Source: JAJRXR01 sp041987545 (GTDB lineage Bacteria > Planctomycetota > Phycisphaerae > Phycisphaerales > UBA1924). From it: a DNA stretch of 64,000 bases. How positions within the stretch are numbered: the stretch's first letter is position 1; each line of letters starts with the position of its first letter. Shown in pieces: positions 25,533 to 33,973 of this stretch. Below the pieces are notes generated by a model that saw only the letters and a program-made list of their open reading frames with translations, was not told the origin of the DNA and did not search any database. The position numbers and the translations under genes were made by a program. The stretch is from contig JBHIWH010000006.1 in the NCBI GenBank assembly GCA_041987545.1, positions 1-64,000 of the forward strand. The letters run 5' to 3'.

Positions 25533-27233
25533 GTGCACGTGCTGACCCTGACTGTCATCCAGGGCCCGGAGACGGGCAAGCGGTTCGAGCTGCCGGTCAA
25601 CGAGCCGCAGCTGATCGGGCGCTCGAGCGAGGCCCTGCCCATCGGCGACGACACGGTCTCCCGCCGGCACGCCGAGCTGACGCCCGACAACGGCATCTGG
25701 TGGATCCGCGACCTCAAGAGCCAGAACGGGACGTACATCAACGGCGTCCGCGTCTTCGACCGGACCCGCCTGCACCCGGGCGACCAGATCCGCGTGGGCT
25801 CGAGCGTGATGACGTTCGGCGAGTCGCAGGACAAGACGCCCGACGACGTGGTCCGCCTGATGCGCGAGCGCGAGATGGACATCGAGGTGGAGCACCGCCT
25901 GGCGTCCAACGAGGACTCGATGATCATGGCCGAGCCCGAGCCCGCCCGGGCCGCGGTCGATCATCTCCGGGTCATCTACCAGCTGACGACGCTGACCAGC
26001 CAGATCACGGACAAGCGGGAGCTGGTGGGCAAGGTGCTCGACCTGGTCTTCGAGGAGTTCAAGCCGGAGCGAGGCGTCGTCATGCTCTCGGGCGCGACGC
26101 CCGACGCCGAACTCGAGCCGGCGGCGGTCAAGTACCGGTCCCCGCCCAAGGACCCGGAGGACGCCAAGATCCATGTCTCGCGCACGATCATGCGCTCGGC
26201 GATCAAGGACGGCGAGGGGATCCTCTCGTCCAACGCGATGACCGATCCCCGGTTCAAGTCGGGCGACTCGGTGCAGAAGTACGAGATCCGCAGCGCGATC
26301 TCCTCGCCCATCAAGTTCCGGGACCACACGTTCGGGGCGGTGTACATCGACTCGTCGATGGCCAACTACACGTTCACGGCCGAGCAGCTCGCGCTGATGA
26401 ACGCGATCGGCCGGCACACGGGCCTGGCCCTGGCCAACGCCGAGGCGACGCTCGAGCAGCTGCACACGCAGCGCCTGGCGACGATCGGCGAGACGGTCGC
26501 GAGCCTGTCGCACTCGATCAAGAACATCCTCCAGGGCCTGCGTGGGGGCGCGGACGTGACGGAGATGGGCCTGCGGAAGGAGGATCTCAAGATCGCCGCC
26601 GGCGGGTGGGAGATCCTCAAGCGGAACCTCGACCGGATCGTGAACCTGACGATGAACATGCTCGCCTTCAGCCGCCAGCGGACGCTGGAGTTGGAGCTGA
26701 CCAAGCTCGGCCCGCTGGTCGAGGAGTGCGCGCAGCTGCTGGAGACGCGCTGCGAGGAGAAGAAGGTCGCGTTGATCGTGGACGCGGACCCGGAGATGCC
26801 CCCGATCGCCATCGATCCGAACATGCTGCACCAGGCGGTGATGAACCTGCTGGTCAACGCGGTGGACGCGGTGGAGGCCGAGACGGGCGCGGTGACGGCC
26901 CGCGTGTCGTTCAACGAGGTCGAGCCCGGGCGCGTCGGCACGCCGACGGCGGAGATCACGGTGCTGGACAACGGGCCGGGCATCCCGAAGGACCGCCTCG
27001 GCTGGATCTTCGAGCCCTTCAACACGACCAAGGGCCTCAAGGGCACGGGCCTGGGGCTGGCGGTGACCAAGCGGATCGTGGACGAGCACTCGGGGCGGAT
27101 CCGCGTCGAGACGCAGGTGGGCAAGGGGTCCGCGTTCCGGGTCTTCATCCCGGCGGACCTGGACTCGCGGCACGACCCGGCCGCCACCGCCGACGACAAG
27201 CCGAGCGCGGGCGAGCTGATGTCCGGGCTCTAG
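25533..27233 (+). CDS. FHA-GAF sensor histidine kinase
   Basis: A 566-residue cytoplasmic protein with no membrane span. Residues about 1-95 are an FHA domain (GRSSEALPIGDDTVSRRHAE, LKSQNGTYING), which binds phosphothreonine peptides. A GAF domain follows (about 140-310). The dimerisation/phosphoacceptor helix holds His in SLSHSIKNILQGLRGG, and the ATPase domain has DNGPGIPKDRLGWIFEPF and GTGLGLAVTKRI. It should respond to a phosphorylated partner plus a GAF-sensed ligand; the cognate response regulator is not nearby. GTG 25533 is used; a second GTG at 25539 is possible. Confidence 0.92.
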   Translation: MHVLTLTVIQGPETGKRFELPVNEPQLIGRSSEALPIGDDTVSRRHAELTPDNGIWWIRDLKSQNGTYINGVRVFDRTRLHPGDQIRVGSSVMTFGESQDKTPDDVVRLMREREMDIEVEHRLASNEDSMIMAEPEPARAAVDHLRVIYQLTTLTSQITDKRELVGKVLDLVFEEFKPERGVVMLSGATPDAELEPAAVKYRSPPKDPEDAKIHVSRTIMRSAIKDGEGILSSNAMTDPRFKSGDSVQKYEIRSAISSPIKFRDHTFGAVYIDSSMANYTFTAEQLALMNAIGRHTGLALANAEATLEQLHTQRLATIGETVASLSHSIKNILQGLRGGADVTEMGLRKEDLKIAAGGWEILKRNLDRIVNLTMNMLAFSRQRTLELELTKLGPLVEECAQLLETRCEEKKVALIVDADPEMPPIAIDPNMLHQAVMNLLVNAVDAVEAETGAVTARVSFNEVEPGRVGTPTAEITVLDNGPGIPKDRLGWIFEPFNTTKGLKGTGLGLAVTKRIVDEHSGRIRVETQVGKGSAFRVFIPADLDSRHDPAATADDKPSAGELMSGL

Positions 27234-27242
27234 CACCGCTCG

Positions 27243-27248
27243 TACACT
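27243..27248 (+). promoter_or_regulatory. -10-like hexamer TACACT 9 bases before sulfotransferase GTG
   Basis: CGTACACTCG, identical in its core to the sequences before the lptB-like and ROK genes, lies 9 bases before the GTG at 27258. No Shine-Dalgarno sequence is present. Confidence 0.45.
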
Positions 27249-27257
27249 CGCGGCGCC

Positions 27258-28067
27258 GTGGCGGATCAGGCGTACACATCCAGGATCGTGCTCGTCTGCT
27301 CGTACCCGCGCTCCGGGAGCAACTGGGTCGGCCAGGTGCTGCGGCTGGCCGAGTCGTACCACGCCCGCATCGACCCGGACCGGATGTGCCTGTTCCACGA
27401 CCTCGAGGTCGTGCGGACCCAGGCGGACCCGGCGGCGTTCGGCCAGCCCGTGGATGCGCCGATCGTGTTCTTCAAGTCGCACGAGCTGCCCTCTGTGCTC
27501 TTCGAGCGGAGCCCGACGCTGCTGGGGAACCTGCGGCACGCGGTGAACATCGTGCGGCACCCCCTGGACGTCATCGCCTCGACGTTCCGGTGGATGGTGC
27601 ACGCCGGGCACGTGGAGCACGAGGAGCGCGCGATCGGGAGCGTCGGGGAGGCGATCTCGCTGGGTCTGCTCGACGAGCACGTGGACGACTTCCTGACATA
27701 CGGCGGGTCGCGGCGCCTGGCGTCGTGGGGCTACGGCACGTGGCGCGCGCACGTGGCGGAGTGGGGAGATGAGTGGGGGGGCGACGAGGCGACGGGCGTC
27801 CCGATCGTCCGGGCCAGGTACCGGGACCTGGTCGCCGACCCGCTTGGTGCATTCGGCCGGCTGGCGAGGGCGGTCGGCATGGAGGCGGAGGACAAGCACC
27901 TGGCCAAGGCGATCGAGGCGTGCACTCCCGAGCGTGTGGGGGCGGGGCTGGGCGCCGGCTTCGTGCACCGGGCCTCGGACCGGACGTTCGACGACACGCT
28001 CAGCCCGGAGCAGATCGAGCGCGGGCTGGAGGTCTTCGCGCCCGAGATCGAGCGGTTCGGGCTCTAG
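27258..28067 (+). CDS. Sulfotransferase-domain protein
   Basis: A 269-residue protein. The 5'-phosphosulfate-binding loop is visible near the N-terminus (SYPRSGSNWVGQVL) and the 3'-phosphate motif at VNIVRHPLDVIAS, both characteristic of PAPS-dependent sulfotransferases. HELPSVLF-type and RYRDLVADPLGAF phrases also fit the family. It would transfer sulfate from PAPS to a small molecule or glycan; the acceptor is unknown. Start is GTG. dinB begins 44 bases downstream with its own candidate promoter, so the two need not be co-regulated. Confidence 0.88.
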   Translation: MADQAYTSRIVLVCSYPRSGSNWVGQVLRLAESYHARIDPDRMCLFHDLEVVRTQADPAAFGQPVDAPIVFFKSHELPSVLFERSPTLLGNLRHAVNIVRHPLDVIASTFRWMVHAGHVEHEERAIGSVGEAISLGLLDEHVDDFLTYGGSRRLASWGYGTWRAHVAEWGDEWGGDEATGVPIVRARYRDLVADPLGAFGRLARAVGMEAEDKHLAKAIEACTPERVGAGLGAGFVHRASDRTFDDTLSPEQIERGLEVFAPEIERFGL

Positions 28068-28111
28068 GCGCCGGCGCGGGCGGGCGGGGTCGCCCGGGCG
28101 AACAATCCCGC

Positions 28112-29347
28112 GTGGGCGAGGGACGCCGCATCCTGCACGTGGACATGGACGCGTTCTTCGCGTCCGTCGAGCAGCGGGACGACCCGTCGCTGCGGGGCAG
28201 GCCGGTGCTGGTGGGGGGGACGGGCTCGCGGGGCGTCGTGGCGGCGGCGAGCTACGAGGCGCGGGAGTTCGGCTGCCGCAGCGCGATGCCGACCGCCGTC
28301 GCCCGTCGCCTGTGCCCGCACGCGATCGTCAGGCGCGGGCGCTTCGACGCGTACAAGGAGGCGTCGCGGGCCGTCTTCGCGGTCCTTGAGTCGTTCACGC
28401 CCCTGGTCCAGCCGGTCTCGATCGACGAGGCGTTCCTGGACGTCACGGGCTCGATCCGCCTGCTGGGCGAGCCCGAAGCGATCGCGGCGGACATCCGCGC
28501 TCGGGTGCGGCGAGAGGTGGGCCTGCCCGCGTCGGTGGGGGTGGCGCCGAACAAGTTCCTCGCCAAGCTCGCCTCGCAGCTGGCCAAGCCCGACGGCATG
28601 CGCGTGATCCCCGCGGACGCCGTCCAGGAGTCGCTGGATCCTCTGCCCGTGTCTCTGGTCTGGGGCGTCGGGCCGGCGGCCGAGGCGGGGCTCGGGCGCC
28701 TGGGCGTGCGCACCATCGGGGACCTGCGGGGCCTGGGGATCGAGACGCTCCACGCGCGCTTCGGGGACTTCGGCGACCACCTCTGGCGCCTGGCCCGGGG
28801 CATCGACGACCGCCCGGTGCACTCCGACCGGGAGGCCAAGACGATCTCGCACGAGCAGACGTTCGGCGAGAACCTGTCGGACCCGGCCGAGGTCCGGGCT
28901 GTCATCCTCGCCCAGGGCGAGCAGGTCGCACGCCGCCTGCGTCGGCACGGGCGGTACGCGCAGACCGTGACCATCAAGATCCGATTCGGCGACTTCGAGA
29001 CCGTCACACGCTCGCGCACGCTCGACGAGGCGACCGATCGGACGGACGTCGTCTGCGCCACGGCCCGCGAGCTGTTCGACCTGTGGGCCCGGGCGTTCCG
29101 GTCGGTGCGGCTGATCGGCGTGGGGGTCGGCTCGCTGACCGACGCGGGCGGCGCCGGCGGGCTCTTCGACCACGAGCGCGGCGAGCGGCAGCGGAGCGTC
29201 GATCGTGCGACCGACACCATCGCCTCCCGATTCGGATCGGGCGCGATCCGGCGGGCCGGCTCGCTCAAGGCGCCCGGGCGGCACGGCGCCCACGGCCCCG
29301 GCTCGGACACACCCAAGGACTCGCCCGACGCGGAGATCGACCGATGA
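28112..29347 (+). CDS. dinB: DNA polymerase IV (Y family)
   Basis: A 411-residue translesion polymerase. The catalytic motifs are clear: HVDMDAFFASVEQ at residues 9-21, the YEAREFGCRSAMP fingers loop, and SIDEAFLDVT with paired Asp/Glu. Thumb HhH (VWGVGPAAEAGLGRLGVRTIGD) and little-finger domain (HEQTFGENL ... TVTIKIRFGDFETVTRS) follow. The GTG at 28112 lies at the conserved N-terminus. AACAAT 5 bases upstream is a possible leaderless -10. The C-terminal ~50 residues are low complexity without an obvious clamp-binding motif. No LexA-like operator was recognised. The stop overlaps the next ATG (ATGA). Confidence 0.94.
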   Translation: MGEGRRILHVDMDAFFASVEQRDDPSLRGRPVLVGGTGSRGVVAAASYEAREFGCRSAMPTAVARRLCPHAIVRRGRFDAYKEASRAVFAVLESFTPLVQPVSIDEAFLDVTGSIRLLGEPEAIAADIRARVRREVGLPASVGVAPNKFLAKLASQLAKPDGMRVIPADAVQESLDPLPVSLVWGVGPAAEAGLGRLGVRTIGDLRGLGIETLHARFGDFGDHLWRLARGIDDRPVHSDREAKTISHEQTFGENLSDPAEVRAVILAQGEQVARRLRRHGRYAQTVTIKIRFGDFETVTRSRTLDEATDRTDVVCATARELFDLWARAFRSVRLIGVGVGSLTDAGGAGGLFDHERGERQRSVDRATDTIASRFGSGAIRRAGSLKAPGRHGAHGPGSDTPKDSPDAEIDR

Positions 29348-29736
29348 ACGACTGGCAGCGGGTCTCGACCGGGAACCAGTGGGAGACGCGCTACGGCTAC
29401 TCCCGCGCGATCCGCGTCGGGAGTCTTGTATTCCTCGGCGGCGCGGCGCCGATCGATCCCGACGGCTCGACACACGCCCCGGGCGACGCGGGCGCGCAAA
29501 CCAGCCGGTGCTACGAGATCATCGACCGGGCGCTGGGAGAGCTGGGCGCGACGCGAGAGCACGTCGCCCGCGTCCGCCTGTACGTGACGGATATCTCGCG
29601 GCACGACGAGTTCGGGCTGGCTCACAAGGCCTACTTCGGCGAGCACGCCCCGTGCATGACGATGGTCGAGGTCTCGGCCCTGATCACGCCGGACATGCTC
29701 GTGGAGATCGAGGCCGACGCCGTCGTTGGCGCCTGA
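29344..29736 (+). CDS. RidA/YjgF/UK114-family protein
   Basis: A 130-residue protein of normal RidA length, with VGSLVFLGGAAPIDPDG, LGATREHVARVRLYVTDI, and MTMVEVSALITPDMLVEIEADA. The family hydrolyses reactive enamine/imine intermediates; the Arg position (RVRLYVTD) and Glu near the C-terminus are consistent with activity. Members vary, so the substrate is uncertain. Its ATG overlaps the dinB stop by four bases, so it is translated from the dinB message, an unusual pairing. Confidence 0.88.
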   Translation: MNDWQRVSTGNQWETRYGYSRAIRVGSLVFLGGAAPIDPDGSTHAPGDAGAQTSRCYEIIDRALGELGATREHVARVRLYVTDISRHDEFGLAHKAYFGEHAPCMTMVEVSALITPDMLVEIEADAVVGA

Positions 29737-29760
29737 GCGCGGGACGCGGGCTCACCCGTG

Positions 29761-30120
29761 TTAGACCCGTTCGCTGACGATCTTGCCGTCGCGCCAGCGC
29801 TGCACGGTCGCCTGCTCGTATGTGTTCTCCTTGCCGTCGGTGTCGATGAACTGGAAGCTGTACTCGAGCATGGCGACGCCGTCGTCCTCGTTGACGGCGA
29901 CCGCGTGCCACTTGGTCCACTTCCACTCCTTGACGCCCGCGAGGAACTGCTTCTCGCGCTCGATGTTGGCGGCCAGGCCCTTGGTCGGGGGCTCGGAGTT
30001 CTCGCGCATCTCGAGGTCGTCGGCGTAGAACTCGTCCATCGCCTCGAGGATCTTGCCGTTGTTGATGTAGTCGATGAGCTGGTCGACGCGCTGGCGGACG
30101 GCGGGGGTCGTGGTGGTCAT
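29761..30120 (-). CDS. SnoaL-like/NTF2-fold protein
   Basis: A 119-residue protein (RQRVDQLIDYINNGKILEAM, FYADDLEMRENSEPP, WHAVAVNEDDGVAMLEYSF, ATVQRWRDGKIVSERV) with the alpha+beta cone pattern of NTF2-like SnoaL proteins, which include isomerases, hydrolases and binding proteins. ATG at 30120. It follows the pirin gene by 41 bases on the same strand and is probably co-transcribed with it. No specific function can be assigned. Confidence 0.85.
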   Translation of the reverse strand: MTTTTPAVRQRVDQLIDYINNGKILEAMDEFYADDLEMRENSEPPTKGLAANIEREKQFLAGVKEWKWTKWHAVAVNEDDGVAMLEYSFQFIDTDGKENTYEQATVQRWRDGKIVSERV

Positions 30121-30161
30121 TCCGGTGCTCCCTGCGGTTGGTGGTCCGGGGTGGGACAGTT

Positions 30162-30860
30162 CTACGTGAGGTCGAAAACGAGGACTTCGGCGCCGTTGTC
30201 GGTGTGGATGTCCACGCGGGTCTCGTCGGTGATGGCGGCGCCGTCGCCCTCGGCGAGGGCTTCGCCGTTGACACTCGCCCCGCCCCGGACGATCTGGACC
30301 CAGGCCCGGCGCCCGGGCGCGAGGTCGAGGCCGACCGAGTCGCCCGCGCCGAGCACGCCCGCGTGCATGCGTGCGTCCTGGTGGATGTCGAGCGAGCCGC
30401 CCTGGCCGTCGGGCGACGCAAGCAGATGCAGGCGTCCGGGCTGGTCGTGGACCGGGAACGTGCGCGTCTCGTGCCGGGGCTCGACGCCCAGGCGCTCGGG
30501 CGTGATCCAGACCTGGAGCAGGCGGACGGGCTCGCGGCCCGAGGGGTTGACCTCGGAGTGGCGGATGCCCGAGCCGGCGCTCATGCGCTGGATGGCGCCG
30601 GGCGTGATGTCCTCGCGGGCGCCCGTCGAGTCGGCGTGGCGGAGCGTTCCGGAGACGACGTAGCTGATGATCTCCATGTCGCGGTGGGGGTGCTCGGCGA
30701 AGCCGCGCCCGGGCGCGACGACGTCGTCGTTGATGACGCGCAGGGGCCCGAAGCCCATCCGCTCGGGGTCGTGGAACTCGCCGAAGCTGAACGTGTGGTA
30801 CGTCTTGAGCCAGCGGTGGTCGAAGTAGCCACGGTCGTCGGATCGAGTGATCTTGATCAT
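30162..30860 (-). CDS. Pirin-family bicupin
   Basis: A 232-residue protein matching bacterial pirins (YhhW/YhaK type): HTFSFGEFHDPERMGFGPLRVINDD at the N-terminus, the metal site GFAEHPHRDMEIISYVVSG (His, His, Glu), SAGSGIRHSEVNPS and LLQVWITPE, then a second cupin with degenerate ligands. Bacterial pirins can have quercetinase activity or regulatory roles. Upstream of the ATG at 30860 I see only a weak TACCAC-type box. The SnoaL-like gene follows. Confidence 0.93.
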   Translation of the reverse strand: MIKITRSDDRGYFDHRWLKTYHTFSFGEFHDPERMGFGPLRVINDDVVAPGRGFAEHPHRDMEIISYVVSGTLRHADSTGAREDITPGAIQRMSAGSGIRHSEVNPSGREPVRLLQVWITPERLGVEPRHETRTFPVHDQPGRLHLLASPDGQGGSLDIHQDARMHAGVLGAGDSVGLDLAPGRRAWVQIVRGGASVNGEALAEGDGAAITDETRVDIHTDNGAEVLVFDLT

Positions 30861-30988
30861 GCGAGGCGAACCCCTCGCGTGGCTGGCGTGTTCCCCGGGC
30901 GGGCCTGCCAGGTTGGCGCCCGCGCGCAACCCGCGGCCGCCTTGGTGGTAGCATCGGGTTGAGGGCGGCGAGCCCACGGAGGCGGCCT

Positions 30989-32107
30989 GTGAGTGAGGGA
31001 TCACAAACCGAAGGCACGCGGCTGCGGGGCGTCTGTCACGTCGTGTACGCCTACGACCTCGGCTTCGCCGTTGATCTCGACGAGGCCCAGCGGCTGCTGG
31101 CCGAGAGCGACCGCCCGAGGGTCGTCCGGATGCGTCGGCCATCGCCCGCGTGGTTCGAGTATCGGCACTCGCCCCTCCGCGTCGCGGGCGAGGGTGAGCC
31201 GGTGGAGGTTAACGGGTGGCGGACGGAGGCGGCGGCCGAGTGCCTGGTGCACGACTTCGCGGGGGCGGCGGTGATCTACCGCGTGCCCTTCGACTCGACG
31301 CCCGCGGAGCTGGCCCGCCTGAGCGCGGCGTTGTACGACAACGAGGCGCTGACCGAGGACGCACGCACACGCATCGCGGGCGTCTTCGACGCGATCCGGC
31401 CGGCCGTGTCGCGCCCGGAGCTGGGCGGGGTCGTCGAGGACTACGTCGTGTTCGCCGTCGAGTCGTGGGGTGACGGCACGCCGGCGGGGGTGATCGAGCG
31501 GGAAGGCCCGCGTCTGGCCGCCATGCTGCTCGCCGAGGAGGGCGCGATCGCGGACGAGCAGGTCGAGCGGGCGCTGTCGGGGCGGCTGAGCTACGCGCCG
31601 ACGGACGCGGCGATCATCGACTGGAACGGCGCCATCTTGTTCGACGAGAACCCGGGCGACGTCGTCGCACTGCTCGTGCACGCGAACATCGAGCTGCTGG
31701 AGATGCGGATCATCGACGAGCAGCTCGACGGGCTGCTGGATCGTGCGCACGACCTGCTGGCCCGCGCGTCGCGTCGGCGGGCGCCGTTCGTCGGCGGGGG
31801 CGGGCGGGAGCTGCGGGGCTTCGCCGAGATCCAGACCGACGCGGCGTTGCTCTTCGAGGGCGTGGACAACGCGATCAAGCTCGCGGGGGACCAGTACCTG
31901 GCCCGGGTCTACCGCCTCGCGGCCGAGCGCCTGCACCTGCCCAGCTGGGACGCGGGGGTGCTCCGCAAGCTGGCGACGGCGGACAGCGTGTACCAGAAGA
32001 TGTCCGACGCCGAGAGCGGGCTGCGGATGGAGGTCCTCGAGATCATCATCATCCTGCTGATCCTGATCTCGCTGTTCACGCCGCTGATCCCCGGCCTGGG
32101 GTATTGA
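30989..32107 (+). CDS. Membrane-anchored protein resembling RMD1/DUF155
   Basis: A 372-residue protein. The N-terminal two thirds are soluble. Residues about 215-260 (LFDENPGDVVALLVHANIELLEMRIIDEQLDGLL) and the end (ESGLRMEVLEIIIILLILISLF) recall the RMD1/DUF155 family, in which a helical bundle precedes one C-terminal membrane helix. This is a resemblance, not a firm match, and the middle (a basic Gly-rich insertion near 265) differs. The start is GTG 30989; an upstream in-frame start at 30959 would add ten basic residues. A terminator overlaps the stop codon. Confidence 0.7.
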   Translation: MSEGSQTEGTRLRGVCHVVYAYDLGFAVDLDEAQRLLAESDRPRVVRMRRPSPAWFEYRHSPLRVAGEGEPVEVNGWRTEAAAECLVHDFAGAAVIYRVPFDSTPAELARLSAALYDNEALTEDARTRIAGVFDAIRPAVSRPELGGVVEDYVVFAVESWGDGTPAGVIEREGPRLAAMLLAEEGAIADEQVERALSGRLSYAPTDAAIIDWNGAILFDENPGDVVALLVHANIELLEMRIIDEQLDGLLDRAHDLLARASRRRAPFVGGGGRELRGFAEIQTDAALLFEGVDNAIKLAGDQYLARVYRLAAERLHLPSWDAGVLRKLATADSVYQKMSDAESGLRMEVLEIIIILLILISLFTPLIPGLGY

Positions 32108-32123
32108 GGAGCCGGGGCTTTTT
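32089..32123 (+). terminator. Terminator overlapping the end of the RMD1-like gene
   Basis: CCCCGGC (32089-32095, inside the last codons) pairs with GCCGGGG (32111-32117), followed by C and five T residues. The stop codon lies in the loop. Confidence 0.7.
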
Positions 32124-32255
32124 GATCCCATAAGAGCTTGTTGTCACGCTTGTTATGGTGTTTTGCCCAGAGTCCCCTGGAACCAACCTCCCCGGGTCAC
32201 GTATAAGTAAGCACTAACTAACCTTCCGCAATGGGCGGGGGCCAGGGGGTGCGGC

Positions 32256-32642
32256 GTGATCAACGAGGCGTTTGGGTGGGCCTGGGTGCTAATGGGGTTC
32301 CTCACGGGGGCCCTGCTCGGGATGGGGTTCGCCCGCGAGGGGTTCCTGGGCGGGTACGGCTCGTGGGAGCGGCGGCTGCTGCGGCTCGGGCACGTGAGTC
32401 TGGTGGCGCTGGGCGTGTTGAACATCCTGGCCGCGGGCAGCCTGGAGCGGGCGGCGCTCGCGCCCGCGTGGGCCCAGGCCGCCTCGGTCAGCCTGATCGT
32501 CGGCGGCGTGCTGATGCCCGCGTGCTGCGGGCTGGCGGCGTGGAACAAGAAGACGAAATCGCTGTTCGCCGCGCCGGTGGTCGCGCTGACGTTCGGCGTG
32601 TGCGTCCTGACCGTTGGTCTTGTGCAGGGAGCGTTGTCATGA
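32256..32642 (+). CDS. Small four-span membrane protein, coupled to radical SAM gene
   Basis: A 128-residue hydrophobic protein from GTG 32256, with membrane segments at residues about 8-25, 45-60, 75-95 and 103-124. Between the third and fourth there is CCGLAAWNKKTK. I do not recognise the family. Its last codons overlap the next start (ATGA at 32639-32642), so the two products are made together. The 150 bases upstream are AT-richer than the surroundings and include TATAAG at 32202-32207 with no matching -35. Confidence 0.75.
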   Translation: MINEAFGWAWVLMGFLTGALLGMGFAREGFLGGYGSWERRLLRLGHVSLVALGVLNILAAGSLERAALAPAWAQAASVSLIVGGVLMPACCGLAAWNKKTKSLFAAPVVALTFGVCVLTVGLVQGALS

Positions 32643-33943
32643 GGATCGCGATGATCGCGATGAGCGGCGTGCGCGTGCAGAACGCCGAGCTAATGGCCGC
32701 GGGCCTGACGCTGCCCGGGTTCGTGGAGCGGTCCGAGGTGATCGCGTCGCTGCCGAGTTTGTCGTTGCTGACGCTCGCGGGGATGACGCCGAGCGACATC
32801 GAGGTGACGTACCACGAGATCGCGGACCTCGAGCACGATCCGCTGCCGTCAGGCGAGATCGACCTGGTGGCGCTGACGACGATGACGGCCCAGGCGCCCG
32901 AGGCCTACCGCGTCGCGGCACGGATCCGGGGGGCGGGCGTGCCGGTGGTCATGGGCGGTCTGCACGCGACGGCGTGCCCCGAGGAGGCGCTGGAGCACTG
33001 CGACGCGGTCGTCGCGGGCGAGGGCGAGCCGGTCTGGCTGGACGTCGTGGAGGATGCCCGGCGCGGTCGGGTCTCGGGGATCTACAGGCCCAGCGGCGAG
33101 TACGACCTGGGCGACGCGCCGATGCCCCGATTCGATCTGCTCGACCCGGGCAGGTACAACCGCCTGACGGTGCAGACGACGCGTGGGTGCCCGCACAAGT
33201 GCGAGTTCTGCGCCAGCTCGATCACGCTGACCAAGGGGTACAAGGTCAAGCCGATCGACAAGGTGATCGCGGAGGTGCGGGCGATCAAGTCGATCTGGCC
33301 CCGCCCGTTCATCGAGCTGGCCGACGACAACAGCTTCGCGCAGCGCGGGCACGCCAAGGCGCTGCTCCGCGAGCTGGCCAAGGAGCGCGTCAGGTGGTTC
33401 ACGGAGGCGGACATCTCGATCGCGAGGGACCCGGAGCTGCTGGAGCTGATGCGGCTGGCGGGGTGTCGGCAGGTCCTGTGCGGGCTGGAGAGCCCGGTCG
33501 CCGACGGGCTGGCGGGGGTCGAGACGAACAACGACTGGAAGCTGCGCCAGTTCCCGGCCAGTGAGGAGGCGGTGCGCGCGATCCAGGGCGCGGGGATCAC
33601 GGTGATCGGGTGCTTCGTCCTGGGCCTGGACGGCCAGTCGCCCGCGGTCTTTGACGAGGTGTACCGCTTTGCGCAGCGGGTGAGCCTGTACGACGTGCAG
33701 GTCACCGTGCAGACGTCCTTCCCGGGCACGCCCCTGTACCGCCGGCTCGAGCAGGCCGGGCGCCTGACGCACCCGGGGCGGTGGGAGCGGTGCACGCTGT
33801 TCGACGTGAACTACGAGCCGATGGGGATGACGGGGCGGCAGTTGGAGGCGGGGATCCTCGGTCTGGTGCGGCGGCTGTACGACCCCGAGGCGGTGCGGGA
33901 ACGCCGCGAGGGGTACTTCCGCGGCCTGCGGGCGGTCGGGTAG
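32639..33943 (+). CDS. B12-binding-fold radical SAM protein
   Basis: A 434-residue protein. Residues about 1-130 have the Rossmann-like B12-binding fold of B12-dependent radical SAM proteins (LVALTTMTAQAPEAYRVAAR, GVPVVMGGLHATACPEEAL, VVAGEGEP). The radical SAM core follows with the 4Fe-4S triad CPHKCEFC near residue 185 and FIELADDNSF, RWFTEADISI, VLCGLESP, CFVLGLDGQ. This is the BchE/P-methylase-like type that often methylates or cyclises unactivated carbons; the substrate is unknown. The nearby overlapping membrane protein suggests a membrane-associated or lipid substrate (inference). Confidence 0.9.
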   Translation: MRIAMIAMSGVRVQNAELMAAGLTLPGFVERSEVIASLPSLSLLTLAGMTPSDIEVTYHEIADLEHDPLPSGEIDLVALTTMTAQAPEAYRVAARIRGAGVPVVMGGLHATACPEEALEHCDAVVAGEGEPVWLDVVEDARRGRVSGIYRPSGEYDLGDAPMPRFDLLDPGRYNRLTVQTTRGCPHKCEFCASSITLTKGYKVKPIDKVIAEVRAIKSIWPRPFIELADDNSFAQRGHAKALLRELAKERVRWFTEADISIARDPELLELMRLAGCRQVLCGLESPVADGLAGVETNNDWKLRQFPASEEAVRAIQGAGITVIGCFVLGLDGQSPAVFDEVYRFAQRVSLYDVQVTVQTSFPGTPLYRRLEQAGRLTHPGRWERCTLFDVNYEPMGMTGRQLEAGILGLVRRLYDPEAVRERREGYFRGLRAVG

Positions 33944-33973
33944 GCTCGGCGGACCTGGAGCCCGGAGGTGATC

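Noticed and set aside
28101..28106. LexA-type operator before dinB
   Set aside because: No inverted repeat of the known LexA-box types is present; only an AACAAT hexamer is seen, which fits the leaderless -10 pattern better.
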